Assembly (NCBI GenBank): GCA_948742005.1
Contig: CAPYQR010000028.1
Span: 1 to 13,528, forward strand
DNA: 13,528 nucleotides
Source: an uncultured bacterium
GTDB lineage: Bacteria > Cyanobacteriota > Vampirovibrionia > Gastranaerophilales > Gastranaerophilaceae
Direction of reading: 5' to 3'
This document shows positions 7,048 to 13,528 of the stretch, in pieces (the stretch's first letter is position 1; each line of letters starts with the position of its first letter). The position numbers and the translations under genes are program-made. The notes under the pieces were generated by a model. That model searched no databases and was not told the origin of the DNA. It was given only the letters and a program-made list of their open reading frames with translations.

Positions 7048-7304
7048 AATGAATCAAAAACAGTCTGGCACTCTCGAAACCAAATCTCTCTGGTACAGAC
7101 AATAAATCCGGACACTTCCAACAGAGAAGAGGTGATGACTATGATTATCAAAATATTGCTAGTGATAATATTATCACTCTTAAATATTAAAAACTAGCAC
7201 TGATTGCGATAATTTTAGTGCTAGTCTTTAATTAAGACAACAATCGAGAGTTAAAATTTGAAAGTATCGTCAAATGCTTTCAAAGCCCGACTGTTTTTAT
7301 TATT
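7048..7304 (+). ncRNA. Structured RNA of about 250 nt with paired ends and an internal mini-ORF
   Basis: The ends are complementary: AAAAACAGTC (7056-7065) pairs with GACTGTTTTT (7289-7298), and after one mismatch GGC (7067-7069) pairs with GCC (7285-7287). With no gap, ACTCTCGA (7070-7077) pairs with TCGAGAGT (7244-7251), and TTTGAAAG/CTTTCAAA (7257-7264/7277-7284) forms a hairpin flush against the first stem, giving a three-way junction. Inside are TCTCTG/CAGAGA (7087-7092/7122-7127), an 18-base palindrome (7161-7178) and ACTAGCACT/AGTGCTAGT (7193-7201/7217-7225). The unit has its own promoter and ends in a T-rich tract. It carries an 18-codon hydrophobic ORF. I do not recognise tmRNA, 6S, RNase P or SRP features. 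The closed-end topology resembles type I toxin messages of the hok kind, but class assignment is inference. Bases 7305-7400 show nothing notable. Confidence 0.65.
7141..7197 (+). CDS. 18-residue hydrophobic peptide (possible type I toxin or leader peptide)
   Basis: ATG at 7141 reads MIIKILLVIILSLLNIKN and stops at TAG 7195-7197. The ribosome binding site AGAGG (7128-7132) is 8 bases upstream, among the best in the window; an in-frame ATG at 7135 is too close to it. The product is a short, almost continuous hydrophobic helix with a basic residue near the start and one near the end, the usual composition of small membrane-acting toxins and of some leader peptides. The stop codon is inside a 9-bp stem and the region just before the binding site can pair upstream (7087-7092 with 7122-7127), so translation may depend on RNA folding. 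No antisense antitoxin RNA could be demonstrated by eye. Confidence 0.5.
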   Translation: MIIKILLVIILSLLNIKN

Positions 7305-7400
7305 ATTTACTATATTCCCTCCTTTGTCAAGATGTAACTTTGTAAAATTGTGTTTTTGTTTAATTTTGCTGAAAATTTGCTAAAAAGATATTGATTTTTG

Positions 7401-7409
7401 TGCTATACT
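7401..7409 (+). promoter_or_regulatory. Extended -10 promoter of yajQ
   Basis: TGC immediately precedes TATACT (7404-7409), an extended -10 that would tolerate the poor -35. Predicted initiation is near 7416, leaving a short leader containing the AGGAG ribosome binding site (7426-7430). Confidence 0.5.
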
Positions 7410-7438
7410 TAAAAAAATGTTAAACAGGAGAGAAGATT

Positions 7439-7939
7439 ATGGCAAAAGATGCTAGTTTTGATATTGTATCAGAATTTGATAAACAGGAGCTTGTAAATGC
7501 AATCGACCAGGTGAAAAGAGAATTAACGACAAGATTTGACCTTAAAGATTCTAATTCTGATATTAATTTAGAAGAAGATAAAGTGATTAATATCACGACA
7601 AATGATGAGATGAAATTAAGAAATATTTATGATATTTTGCAATCTAAATTAGTTAAAAGAAATTTAAGTTTAAAGATTCTTGACCCGCAAAAGGTTGAAA
7701 ATGCTTTAGGTGGAAATGTTAAACAGGAAATTAAATTAAAAAAAGGTTTATCAACAGAGCTTGCAAAAAAAATTGTGAGCTTTATTAAAGATACAAAATT
7801 AAAAGTCCAAGCCTCAATCCAGGGTGATTCTGTCCGTGTTGTCGGAAAATCAAGAGATGATTTGCAGGATGTCATTAAAGTAATTAAATCTAAAGAGGAT
7901 GAAATTGATTCTCCTTTGCAATTTACAAATTATCGATAA
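7439..7939 (+). CDS. yajQ: YajQ-family nucleotide-binding protein
   Basis: The 166-residue length is typical of the family. The start MAKDASFDIVSE, the run ELTTRFDLKDS, the region KILDPQKVENALGG and the closing DSPLQFTNYR are all characteristic of YajQ. Family members have two ferredoxin-like (ACT-type) halves; some bind cyclic di-GMP and partner with a transcription factor, others bind nucleic acid or GTP. Which ligand applies here cannot be read from sequence. ATG 7439 has AGGAG 8 bases upstream. The gene has its own promoter and is followed by a strong hairpin, so it appears monocistronic. Confidence 0.95.
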   Translation: MAKDASFDIVSEFDKQELVNAIDQVKRELTTRFDLKDSNSDINLEEDKVINITTNDEMKLRNIYDILQSKLVKRNLSLKILDPQKVENALGGNVKQEIKLKKGLSTELAKKIVSFIKDTKLKVQASIQGDSVRVVGKSRDDLQDVIKVIKSKEDEIDSPLQFTNYR

Positions 7940-7970
7940 ATTTTGATTTTAATTAAGTTAAATAAAATTA

Positions 7971-8008
7971 ATAATAAACGCAAAAAAATATTTTTTTGCG
8001 TTTATTAT
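7971..8008. terminator. Perfect 18-bp hairpin after yajQ
   Basis: Bases 7971-7988 are the exact reverse complement of 7991-8008, with GC content only at the CGC/GCG core flanked by A7/T7 runs. It lies 31 bases after the yajQ stop. It should terminate yajQ transcription; its symmetry means it could also act on the minus strand. Confidence 0.7.
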
Positions 8009-8059
8009 ATATTGTATGTTATGAATCATTAACACATTTTTTAAAAGAGGATAACTTAG

Positions 8060-8470
8060 ATGATATCAAAAATCAATCCATATTTAAATTCAAAAATAAA
8101 TTTTAAAGCTCTGCATGTATGGCAAGGCAGCGAAACGAGAAAAAATCTGGAAAAATTGGTAAATACAGAAACTTATAAAACAATTGATGAAAGTTTAGAA
8201 AAAATTAACGAAATTTCAAAAGGCAGGGATGTATTTTTATATGTTGATAAAACAACATCAAAAGATAGTGAAGAAACAGGTTTTGAAGTAATTTTGGAAG
8301 ATGACGGGGTTAAATTAAGGGAAACAATTGATAAATCAAACTTGCAAAATAAAGATTGCATAAAGAATTTTTTTAAAGAATTGGTTTCAAAATATACTTA
8401 CACCTGCAATAATCCAAAAGGACTTGTTTCAAGGCTGATGAATAAATATTCCTATGATAATGAAGATTAG
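8060..8470 (+). CDS. Unknown 136-residue protein
   Basis: I do not recognise a family. The N-terminus MISKINPYLNSKINFKA resembles a short low-complexity leader that I recall from many proteins of gut Melainabacteria-like genomes, followed by a soluble, charged alpha/beta body with VFLYVDK and TGFEVILEDDGVKLRE strands. No signal peptide or membrane segment is seen. GAGG lies about 10 bases before the ATG. The stop overlaps the convergent recF stop by 3 bases (8468-8470 versus 8467-8469), so the two genes share their 3' ends with no terminator between. A secreted or surface role cannot be judged. Confidence 0.75.
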   Translation: MISKINPYLNSKINFKALHVWQGSETRKNLEKLVNTETYKTIDESLEKINEISKGRDVFLYVDKTTSKDSEETGFEVILEDDGVKLRETIDKSNLQNKDCIKNFFKELVSKYTYTCNNPKGLVSRLMNKYSYDNED

Positions 8471-9561
8471 ACAATTTTTCCTTGATTAATTTTTAAAATA
8501 TCAACATTTTCTAAAAATTCATCATCAAATGCCAAAGTGTCAACGCTTGTTATAATCATTTGAATATCTTTTTCAATTGTATTCAAAAGATAGTTCTGCC
8601 TTGATGAATCAAGCTCGGCTAAAACATCATCTAAAAGCAGCAATGGTGTTTGTTGTATTTTTTCTTTTAAAATTTGTAATTCCGCGAGTTTTAATGACAA
8701 AACAATTGTTCTTTGCTGGCCTTGTGAAGCATATTTTTTAGAATCGATATTATTTATGAAAAAATCAACATCATCCCTATGTGCTCCGATTAAACATTGT
8801 GTTTTTTTGATTTCATCTTGTTTTATTTCATTTAATTTTTGGTAAATTAATGCACTTAGTTCTTTGACGTTTTGAAATTTTTCACAAGTGGTAATATATT
8901 TCAAGCTTAATTCTTCGTTTTGAGTTATTGATTTGTGCTTATTTTTTGCTATTTTTTCAAGTTCTGATAAATATTTCATCCTTAAATAAATCACATTAGC
9001 GTTTGAAATTGCAAATTGCTGATTATAAACATCAAGCATATCCGTATTAATTACGGGATTATTAGCAAGATAATTCGCTTTTTGCAATCTTATTTTATTG
9101 AATTTAGAAAGTTTTTCAAAATACAGAGGATAAACTTGGAAAATTGCTAAATCGAGCCATTTTCTTCTGTTTTGCGGTTCGCCTCTTAATAAAAGCAAAT
9201 CTGACGATGAAAAACTTACACTGGATAAAACTCTTAAAAAATCTTTTGATTTTGTTTTTTTGAGCCCGTTAACTTTTAGAATTTTGTTCTTCGGCGGGTT
9301 TATATTGACTTCAAGTTCAATATCAATATCGGTTTTTGTGATTTCTCCTTTAATTTGAGCATTCTGGCTGTCAAATTTAATAAGTTCCAAATCTCTTTTA
9401 ATTCTTGAAGAATCAAGCGTGCAAAGGTAGTATATTGCTTCAAGGATGTTAGTTTTTCCTTGTGCATTTTTTCCGATTATTAAAGTTTTGTTGTTTTTAA
9501 AGATATATTCAAAATTTTCATAATTTCGATAGTTTTTTAAAATCAGCTTTTTTAATTTCAT
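8467..9561 (-). CDS. recF: DNA replication and repair protein RecF
   Basis: This 364-residue SMC-like ABC ATPase acts with RecO and RecR to load RecA at single-strand gaps. It has the RecF opening MKLKKLILKNYRNY, Walker A GKNAQGKT (30-37), the RecF segment DLLLLRGEPQNRRKWLD (121-137), the ABC signature SQGQQRT (279-285) and Walker B LLLLDDVLAELD (307-318). Length is normal. Unlike the common dnaA-dnaN-recF-gyrB order, its neighbours here are a sugar kinase and an unknown gene. No ribosome binding site precedes the ATG and a -10 box lies only a few bases upstream, so the message may be nearly leaderless. Confidence 0.96.
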   Translation of the reverse strand: MKLKKLILKNYRNYENFEYIFKNNKTLIIGKNAQGKTNILEAIYYLCTLDSSRIKRDLELIKFDSQNAQIKGEITKTDIDIELEVNINPPKNKILKVNGLKKTKSKDFLRVLSSVSFSSSDLLLLRGEPQNRRKWLDLAIFQVYPLYFEKLSKFNKIRLQKANYLANNPVINTDMLDVYNQQFAISNANVIYLRMKYLSELEKIAKNKHKSITQNEELSLKYITTCEKFQNVKELSALIYQKLNEIKQDEIKKTQCLIGAHRDDVDFFINNIDSKKYASQGQQRTIVLSLKLAELQILKEKIQQTPLLLLDDVLAELDSSRQNYLLNTIEKDIQMIITSVDTLAFDDEFLENVDILKINQGKIV

Positions 9562-9568
9562 ATTTTAA

Positions 9569-9578
9569 TAGTATAATA
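9569..9578. promoter_or_regulatory. Overlapping divergent -10 boxes for recF and the PfkB kinase
   Basis: The 10 bases TAGTATAATA contain TATAAT on the plus strand (9572-9577), suited to the kinase gene, and TATACT on the minus strand (9575-9570), suited to recF. The two promoters would compete for polymerase. The -35 matches are weak on both sides. The minus-strand start would fall about 2 bases before the recF ATG. Confidence 0.4.
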
Positions 9579-9623
9579 AAAATAGATAATTTGAGCTTTT
9601 AAAAAGTATGAGGAAGAATTAAA

Positions 9624-10673
9624 ATGTATGATTTTATAACCATAGGTTCAGCAACGCAGGATGTTTTTATTCAATCTGATGTTGCAAGTATTGTAACTGT
9701 CAGTCAAACAAGCAAAAAAAGCGAGTTTATGTCTTTTCCGTATGGTGCAAAGACTGAAATTGCTGACTTTTCTAAGAATCTTGGGGGCGGAGCGGTTAAT
9801 ACTGCGACAAATCTTGCTAATCTTGGTTTTAAAACATCAACTATAATTAAACTCGGAAATGATGAATTAAATCATATAATCAAGTTAAAGCTTGCATCTT
9901 CAGGCATTGATATTATGAATATTATAGATTCTTCTAAACACCTAACCGGTTTTTCAATAATTCTTGTAAGTTTTCAAGGAGATAGAACAGTTTTGGCTCA
10001 CAGGGGTGCTAATGAGCATGTGTGCGAAAAAGAAGTTAATTTTGAAGCAATTAAAAACGCGCGTTGGGTTTATGTTTCGCCATTATCCGGCAGCAGCAAT
10101 AAAATTTTAGATAAAATTTCAAAATTCTGTGAAGAAAATAAAATCAATCTTGCGATTAACGCAGGAACGACAGCTTTGAAAAAGGGTGCGAAATATTTTT
10201 CTAAAATTTTGAAAACCGCACAAATTGTTGTTATGAATAAAGAAGAAGCAACTTTGGTTACGGGGATTCAGGTGCGTCCTGATACAAAAGAAGAAAAATT
10301 TTCCCATTGCGAGGTTCATCCTGATATAATTACAATGCTGCAGCAATTAAGAACGGGAACTGACGCTATAATTGTTATAACTGACGGCAAACACGGTGTT
10401 TATTGTTATGACGGTAAAAATATATTTGTCTGCCCTGAATTTCCTGCTGTTGTAACTTCGACATTGGGCGCAGGGGATGCATTTTCTTCTACTTTCTGCG
10501 CCTCGATTGATAAATTTAGCGGGGATATTAAAAAAGCTCTTAAATACGCAAGTGTTAATTCTGCATCCGTTTGTGAACATTTTGGCGCGCAAGAGGGATT
10601 TTTGACTTTTGATGAAATAGAGAAAAAACTTCAAAATAATCCTTGTTTTGAAGTGAAAAAAATTGAGCTGTAA
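9624..10673 (+). CDS. PfkB-family (ribokinase-like) carbohydrate kinase
   Basis: The 349-residue protein has the two PfkB marks: the glycine-rich substrate motif NLGGGAVNTA (52-61) and the C-terminal GAGDAF (282-287), whose Asp285 should be the catalytic base. NKEEA (205-209) fits the conserved Mg-associated NxxE. These enzymes transfer phosphate from ATP to a sugar or nucleoside in the cytosol. Substrate cannot be set by eye; the N-terminal GSATQDVFI resembles ribokinase/adenosine-kinase-type members. A GAGGAAG ribosome binding site lies about 8 bases upstream. The stop codon is immediately followed by the rqcP ATG, so the two are cotranscribed and probably translationally coupled. An insertion around 215-235 (VRPDTKEEKFSHCEVHPD) is larger than in ribokinase. 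Confidence 0.9.
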   Translation: MYDFITIGSATQDVFIQSDVASIVTVSQTSKKSEFMSFPYGAKTEIADFSKNLGGGAVNTATNLANLGFKTSTIIKLGNDELNHIIKLKLASSGIDIMNIIDSSKHLTGFSIILVSFQGDRTVLAHRGANEHVCEKEVNFEAIKNARWVYVSPLSGSSNKILDKISKFCEENKINLAINAGTTALKKGAKYFSKILKTAQIVVMNKEEATLVTGIQVRPDTKEEKFSHCEVHPDIITMLQQLRTGTDAIIVITDGKHGVYCYDGKNIFVCPEFPAVVTSTLGAGDAFSSTFCASIDKFSGDIKKALKYASVNSASVCEHFGAQEGFLTFDEIEKKLQNNPCFEVKKIEL

Positions 10674-10922
10674 ATGAGATTAGATAAATTTTTAAAAGTT
10701 TCAAGATTAATTAAAAGAAGAACTGTTGCAAATGATGTTTGTGACAGCGCCAGAGTTTTTGTTAACAATAATCCTGCAAAACCTGCAAAACAATTAAAAG
10801 TTGGGGATATTATTTCAATTGAATATAAAAATTTTACAAAAAACTATAGGGTTTTGATAATTCCTGTTAAAAATGTGCCTGTGAATGAAGCAAATACTTT
10901 GTATGAAGAAATTTTGCAATAA
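10674..10922 (+). CDS. rqcP: S4-domain ribosome quality control factor RqcP
   Basis: The 82-residue protein is an S4 RNA-binding domain from its first residue: MRLDKFLKVSRLIKRRTVAN is close to Bacillus RqcP (formerly YabO), followed by the second-half motif RVFVNNNPAKPAKQLKVGDII. RqcP binds the obstructed 50S subunit with RqcH and supports C-terminal alanine tailing of stalled nascent chains. The E. coli relative Hsp15 is longer and lacks this compact form. The ATG directly follows the kinase TAA, so translation is likely coupled. The 3' end converges on the glycosyltransferase-like gene with only 3 bases between stops. Confidence 0.88.
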   Translation: MRLDKFLKVSRLIKRRTVANDVCDSARVFVNNNPAKPAKQLKVGDIISIEYKNFTKNYRVLIIPVKNVPVNEANTLYEEILQ

Positions 10923-10925
10923 GAT

Positions 10926-11879
10926 TTAATAAGATTGAACAACGGGTTTAATTTTTTTGATAAAAGGGGTTTTAAGTGCTTCTTTTGATGTTTGTGTGTC
11001 GCATTTTTCTAAAATTTCATCAATTTCAGAGTCTTTAATTTTTTCTTTTTTGTTTTCAATTTTATATTTTTCAATATATTTATCAAATTCATTAGAATCG
11101 GGAACTAAATTTTCTTTTGTTTTGTCATTAAGTGAATTAAAAATCTTATATCCCAAAAGAGCATATTTAAAATCTTCATCTCTTGAAGCAAGTTCTTGCC
11201 AGTTTTTTGTCCAGAGGGCGGTTTCAATATCATTTTTTTTGCAATGAAGAATTGATTTTTTTACTATATCGCGTCTGTTTTGAAAATAATCATGGATTCC
11301 AACCATATTGCTGCTCTCGTAAGCATTAAATCCTTGTTTTTCTATGTTGTCGCGTATGCAGGCTTCCGGTCTTATTTTATTTTTGCAAATATTATAAAAT
11401 TCGTTTTTGTATTTTAAATTAGGAAGATAATACAAATAAAACCCTGTCATCCTGCCTTGAAGAGAGAATTTATCGAATAATTTTCCCTGAAAACAAAAAG
11501 CAAGTTTATCTTTTTTGGTTAAATTTTTTGCATTTTTGATAAAAATAAAAATTTTATCTTTAAAGAAAAAAACATCACAATCGACAACAAGAGCCCATTT
11601 TTTATCAGATTTCAGTGCAAGTTCAAAAGTTTTTTTAGATGCATCGATTAAAGGAGTTGTGTTTTTAATTAGATAAATATTTTTTTTTCCGAAAATTTTT
11701 TCTAATCTTTCAATGCTTTTTGTTTCGGTACGTTCGCCGATTGAGCGGACGATTACAATTGTATTGTTTTTTATTGAAATATTTGATTGTATAATTAAAA
11801 ATCCGATAATAGAAACTACCCCCGCAAAAAACAGCGGGAGTAGTTTTGTTATTAAGTTTTTTAAATTATTTATCTGCAT
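10926..11879 (-). CDS. Membrane-anchored protein, possible GT-A type glycosyltransferase
   Basis: The 317-residue protein has one N-terminal membrane segment (about 11-32, LLPLFFAGVVSIIGFLII) without a clear cleavage site. The following domain begins with a beta strand IVIVRS and reaches WALVVDCDVFFF (95-106), whose D100-C-D102 resembles the DxD metal site of GT-A glycosyltransferases that bind nucleotide sugars. Later parts are lysine-rich and unrecognised. It starts 10 bases after the serC stop and is presumably cotranscribed with serC, though no ribosome binding site is visible, so coupling to serC termination is likely. The glycosyltransferase call rests on the DxD context and strand pattern only. 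Confidence 0.55.
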   Translation of the reverse strand: MQINNLKNLITKLLPLFFAGVVSIIGFLIIQSNISIKNNTIVIVRSIGERTETKSIERLEKIFGKKNIYLIKNTTPLIDASKKTFELALKSDKKWALVVDCDVFFFKDKIFIFIKNAKNLTKKDKLAFCFQGKLFDKFSLQGRMTGFYLYYLPNLKYKNEFYNICKNKIRPEACIRDNIEKQGFNAYESSNMVGIHDYFQNRRDIVKKSILHCKKNDIETALWTKNWQELASRDEDFKYALLGYKIFNSLNDKTKENLVPDSNEFDKYIEKYKIENKKEKIKDSEIDEILEKCDTQTSKEALKTPFIKKIKPVVQSY

Positions 11880-11889
11880 GGATTAAAAT

Positions 11890-12981
11890 TTACGAATTTT
11901 CCTGTTCGAATTTTTTCATAAATTCAACTAATGCAACAACTCCCTCAACAGGCATAGCATTATATAAAGATGCTCTCATTCCGCCCACGGTTCTGTGGCC
12001 TTTTAATTGTAGAAGATTATTATCGGCTGCTTCTTTGATGAATTTTTTATCTAATTCTTCATCTCCTGTAACAAAAGGAATATTCATTAAAGAACGTGAG
12101 GATTTTTCAACTGTTCCTTTGAATAATTTAGAAGAATCAAGAAAATCATATAAAATTTTTGCTTTTTTCTCGTTAATTTCTTTCATTTTTTCTAAACCGC
12201 CCATTTTTTTGAGCCATTTAAATACTAAACCGCAAATATAAATCCCGTAAGCCGGCGGTGTGTTGTATAAGCTGTCATTATCCGCGTGGGTTTTATATTT
12301 TAACATAGTCGGACACCAGATAGGTAAATCTTCTCTTATTAAATCTTCTCTTATTATTACAATTTGAACCCCTGCAGGACCTACGTTTTTTTGAACACCT
12401 GCATAAATTAAGCCGTATTTTGTAACACAAGTAGGTTCTGATAAAAAGCAGGATGACATATCGGAAACCAAAACTTTTCCTTTTGTATTTGGCAAAGTGT
12501 GGAATTTTGTGCCGTAAATTGTATTATTTTCGCAAATATATACATAATCAGCATCGGGTGAGATTTTTAAATCGCTGCAATCGGGGATGTAGGAAAAGTT
12601 TTTGTCTTCTGATGTTGCGATTTTGTTGATTTTTCCATATTTTTGCGCTTCCTGATAAGCTTTTTTAGCCCATTGACCGGTTACGATGTAATCTGCAGCA
12701 CCGTTTTTTAAAAGATTAATCGGAACCATGGAAAATTGTAAATGCGCACCGCCTTGTAAAAATAAAACTTTGTAATTATCGGGAATATTCATCAATTCCC
12801 TTAAATCTTTTTCAGCCGTTTTTATGATATTATCATAAATTTTAGACCGATGAGACATTTCCATTACAGACATTCCTGAGTTTTGGTAATTCATCATCTC
12901 ATCTCTAGCTGTTTCCAAAACTTCAACGGGCAAAACCGCAGGGCCTGCTGAAAAATTATAAACTCTTTCATATTTTTCCAT
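11890..12981 (-). CDS. serC: Phosphoserine aminotransferase SerC
   Basis: The 363-residue PLP enzyme converts 3-phosphohydroxypyruvate and glutamate to phosphoserine in serine biosynthesis, and can also act in the vitamin B6 branch. Diagnostic marks are the N-terminal YNFSAGPAVLP (8-18), MSHRS (42-46), the cofactor aspartate in VSDMSS (172-177), the Schiff-base lysine K198 in GVQKNVGPAG, the HADNDSLYNTPP segment and the C-terminal GHRTVGGMRASLYNA. Length is standard. AGGAG (12992-12996) lies 10 bases upstream of the ATG. That ribosome binding site is part of a 10-bp inverted repeat. The downstream glycosyltransferase-like gene shares the transcript; serA and serB are not in the window. Confidence 0.97.
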   Translation of the reverse strand: MEKYERVYNFSAGPAVLPVEVLETARDEMMNYQNSGMSVMEMSHRSKIYDNIIKTAEKDLRELMNIPDNYKVLFLQGGAHLQFSMVPINLLKNGAADYIVTGQWAKKAYQEAQKYGKINKIATSEDKNFSYIPDCSDLKISPDADYVYICENNTIYGTKFHTLPNTKGKVLVSDMSSCFLSEPTCVTKYGLIYAGVQKNVGPAGVQIVIIREDLIREDLPIWCPTMLKYKTHADNDSLYNTPPAYGIYICGLVFKWLKKMGGLEKMKEINEKKAKILYDFLDSSKLFKGTVEKSSRSLMNIPFVTGDEELDKKFIKEAADNNLLQLKGHRTVGGMRASLYNAMPVEGVVALVEFMKKFEQENS

Positions 12982-12986
12982 GTTAA

Positions 12987-13043
12987 AATTGCTCCTTTTG
13001 TCTTTTTTTAAATTATATTATAAAAAAGATGGCAGGAGCAATT
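12987..13043 (-). promoter_or_regulatory. serC upstream promoter and inverted repeat covering its ribosome binding site
   Basis: AATTGCTCCT (12987-12996) and AGGAGCAATT (13034-13043) are perfect 10-bp inverted copies. In a serC-sense transcript that includes both, the upstream arm would pair with the serC ribosome binding site. Two overlapping TATAAT boxes lie between the arms on the minus strand (13017-13022 and 13012-13017); TTGCTC (13036-13041) is 18 bases from the second, so a local promoter would start inside the loop and escape the pairing. Confidence 0.45.
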
Positions 13044-13059
13044 AAAATGTTTTTAAATT

Positions 13060-13528
13060 TTAAGATTTAATGCTTGCAAGTAAATCTTCGATTGTACCGT
13101 ATAAATCGCTGCATCCTGCAGTCCAAATATTATTTTCTTTTGCGTATTCAAGTTCTTTTTTGAATTTTTCGATAATGCGTGCTTGTTGGTGTTCTTTTTC
13201 TTCGCCTGTTATTGTTTTTGATGAGAATGTGTGTTTTTCGCCTTGTTGAGTTTTATCGATTTCTTTGCTAATTTCAATTCCGTTTTTTGTAATGGTTGTA
13301 AAATATCCATTTTTTTCGTCAATTTGAATTTCAAGCTCTGTTTTAAATTTTGAGTCGCCTTTTGGCAGAAACATCATTCTGTATGAATCATCATTGGAAT
13401 CATATATACTATATGCTTTATCTTTATCTACGCTATTTCTGTAATATAGTTTTTCTTCTCCTGTTTTAGGATTGCTTATTTTTGCATCTTTAAAAGTTGA
13501 AAATTTTATATTATCAATATCATCTGTT
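13060..13528 (-). CDS. Unknown protein, 5' end cut by window edge
   Basis: The frame is open from the right edge (first full codon ends at 13527) to TAA at 13060-13062, at least 155 codons. The ATG pair at 13372-13377 lies mid-frame with no ribosome binding site, so it is probably not the start. The visible part is hydrophilic and rich in lysine, aspartate and glutamate, with alternating strands (TELEIQIDEKNGYFTTITKNG) followed by a helical C-terminus (ARIIEKFKKELEYAKENN). I recognise no family. No signal or membrane segment is present in the visible part. Transcription might run into serC, since only weak hairpin structure separates them. Confidence 0.65.
   Translation of the reverse strand, partial: TDDIDNIKFSTFKDAKISNPKTGEEKLYYRNSVDKDKAYSIYDSNDDSYRMMFLPKGDSKFKTELEIQIDEKNGYFTTITKNGIEISKEIDKTQQGEKHTFSSKTITGEEKEHQQARIIEKFKKELEYAKENNIWTAGCSDLYGTIEDLLASIKS

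Noticed and set aside
7056..7298. MITE or retron non-coding RNA
   Set aside because: The inverted ends are only 10 bp and no flanking target duplication is visible; no reverse transcriptase or transposase lies in the window.
7048..7304. tmRNA, 6S RNA, RNase P RNA or SRP RNA as identity of the structured unit
   Set aside because: No alanine-tRNA-like ends or CCA and no ALAA-type tag for tmRNA; no long central-bubble rod for 6S; no RNase P or SRP core motifs.
13041..13069. Plus-strand mini-ORF after an AGGAG at 13034
   Set aside because: Only seven codons (start at 13047), and the AGGAG is explained as the inverted copy of the serC ribosome binding site; no support for translation.

Overview
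The window reads as chromosomal DNA of an AT-rich bacterium that uses the standard genetic code. Protein style (lysine/asparagine-rich, a short N-terminal leader of the type NPYLNSKINFKA), the mixture of yajQ, recF, serC, clpB and rqcP, and strong AT bias suggest an uncultured gut lineage such as the Gastranaerophilales (Melainabacteria/Vampirovibrionia). That placement is inference from style, not from a search.

Layout. (1) 1-2486, minus strand: two tandem radical SAM/SPASM paralogues, each starting with a twin-arginine plus lipobox-like signal sequence, preceded by a 3' fragment of a third paralogue that abuts the stop codon of clpB. (2) 2489-5020, minus: clpB, the disaggregase, with a shortened C-terminal tail at that junction. 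(3) 5100-6930: a decaying accessory patch containing two 70-residue XRE repressor-like genes, each preceded by a near-identical 43-bp inverted-repeat element; a frameshifted HAD-like gene divergent from the second repressor; a zeta-toxin-like P-loop kinase pseudogene with two compensating frameshifts; and a small overlapping downstream gene. (4) 7013-7304: an apparently autonomous transcription unit with a good promoter, long-range complementary ends forming a three-way junction, and an 18-residue hydrophobic peptide with a strong ribosome binding site. This is the best candidate for an undescribed element; it resembles a type I toxin mRNA or a structured regulatory RNA. (5) 7439-10922: yajQ with a strong hairpin terminator, a small unknown protein, recF (minus), then a PfkB-type sugar kinase directly coupled to the S4-domain ribosome-quality-control factor rqcP. 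(6) 10926-13528, minus: a membrane-anchored glycosyltransferase-like protein downstream of serC, and the C-terminal part of an unknown protein that runs off the right edge.

Housekeeping genes (clpB, yajQ, recF, serC, rqcP) look intact apart from the clpB tail. Gene decay and duplication are concentrated between 1 and 7000. No tRNA, rRNA, insertion sequence or CRISPR array was recognised.
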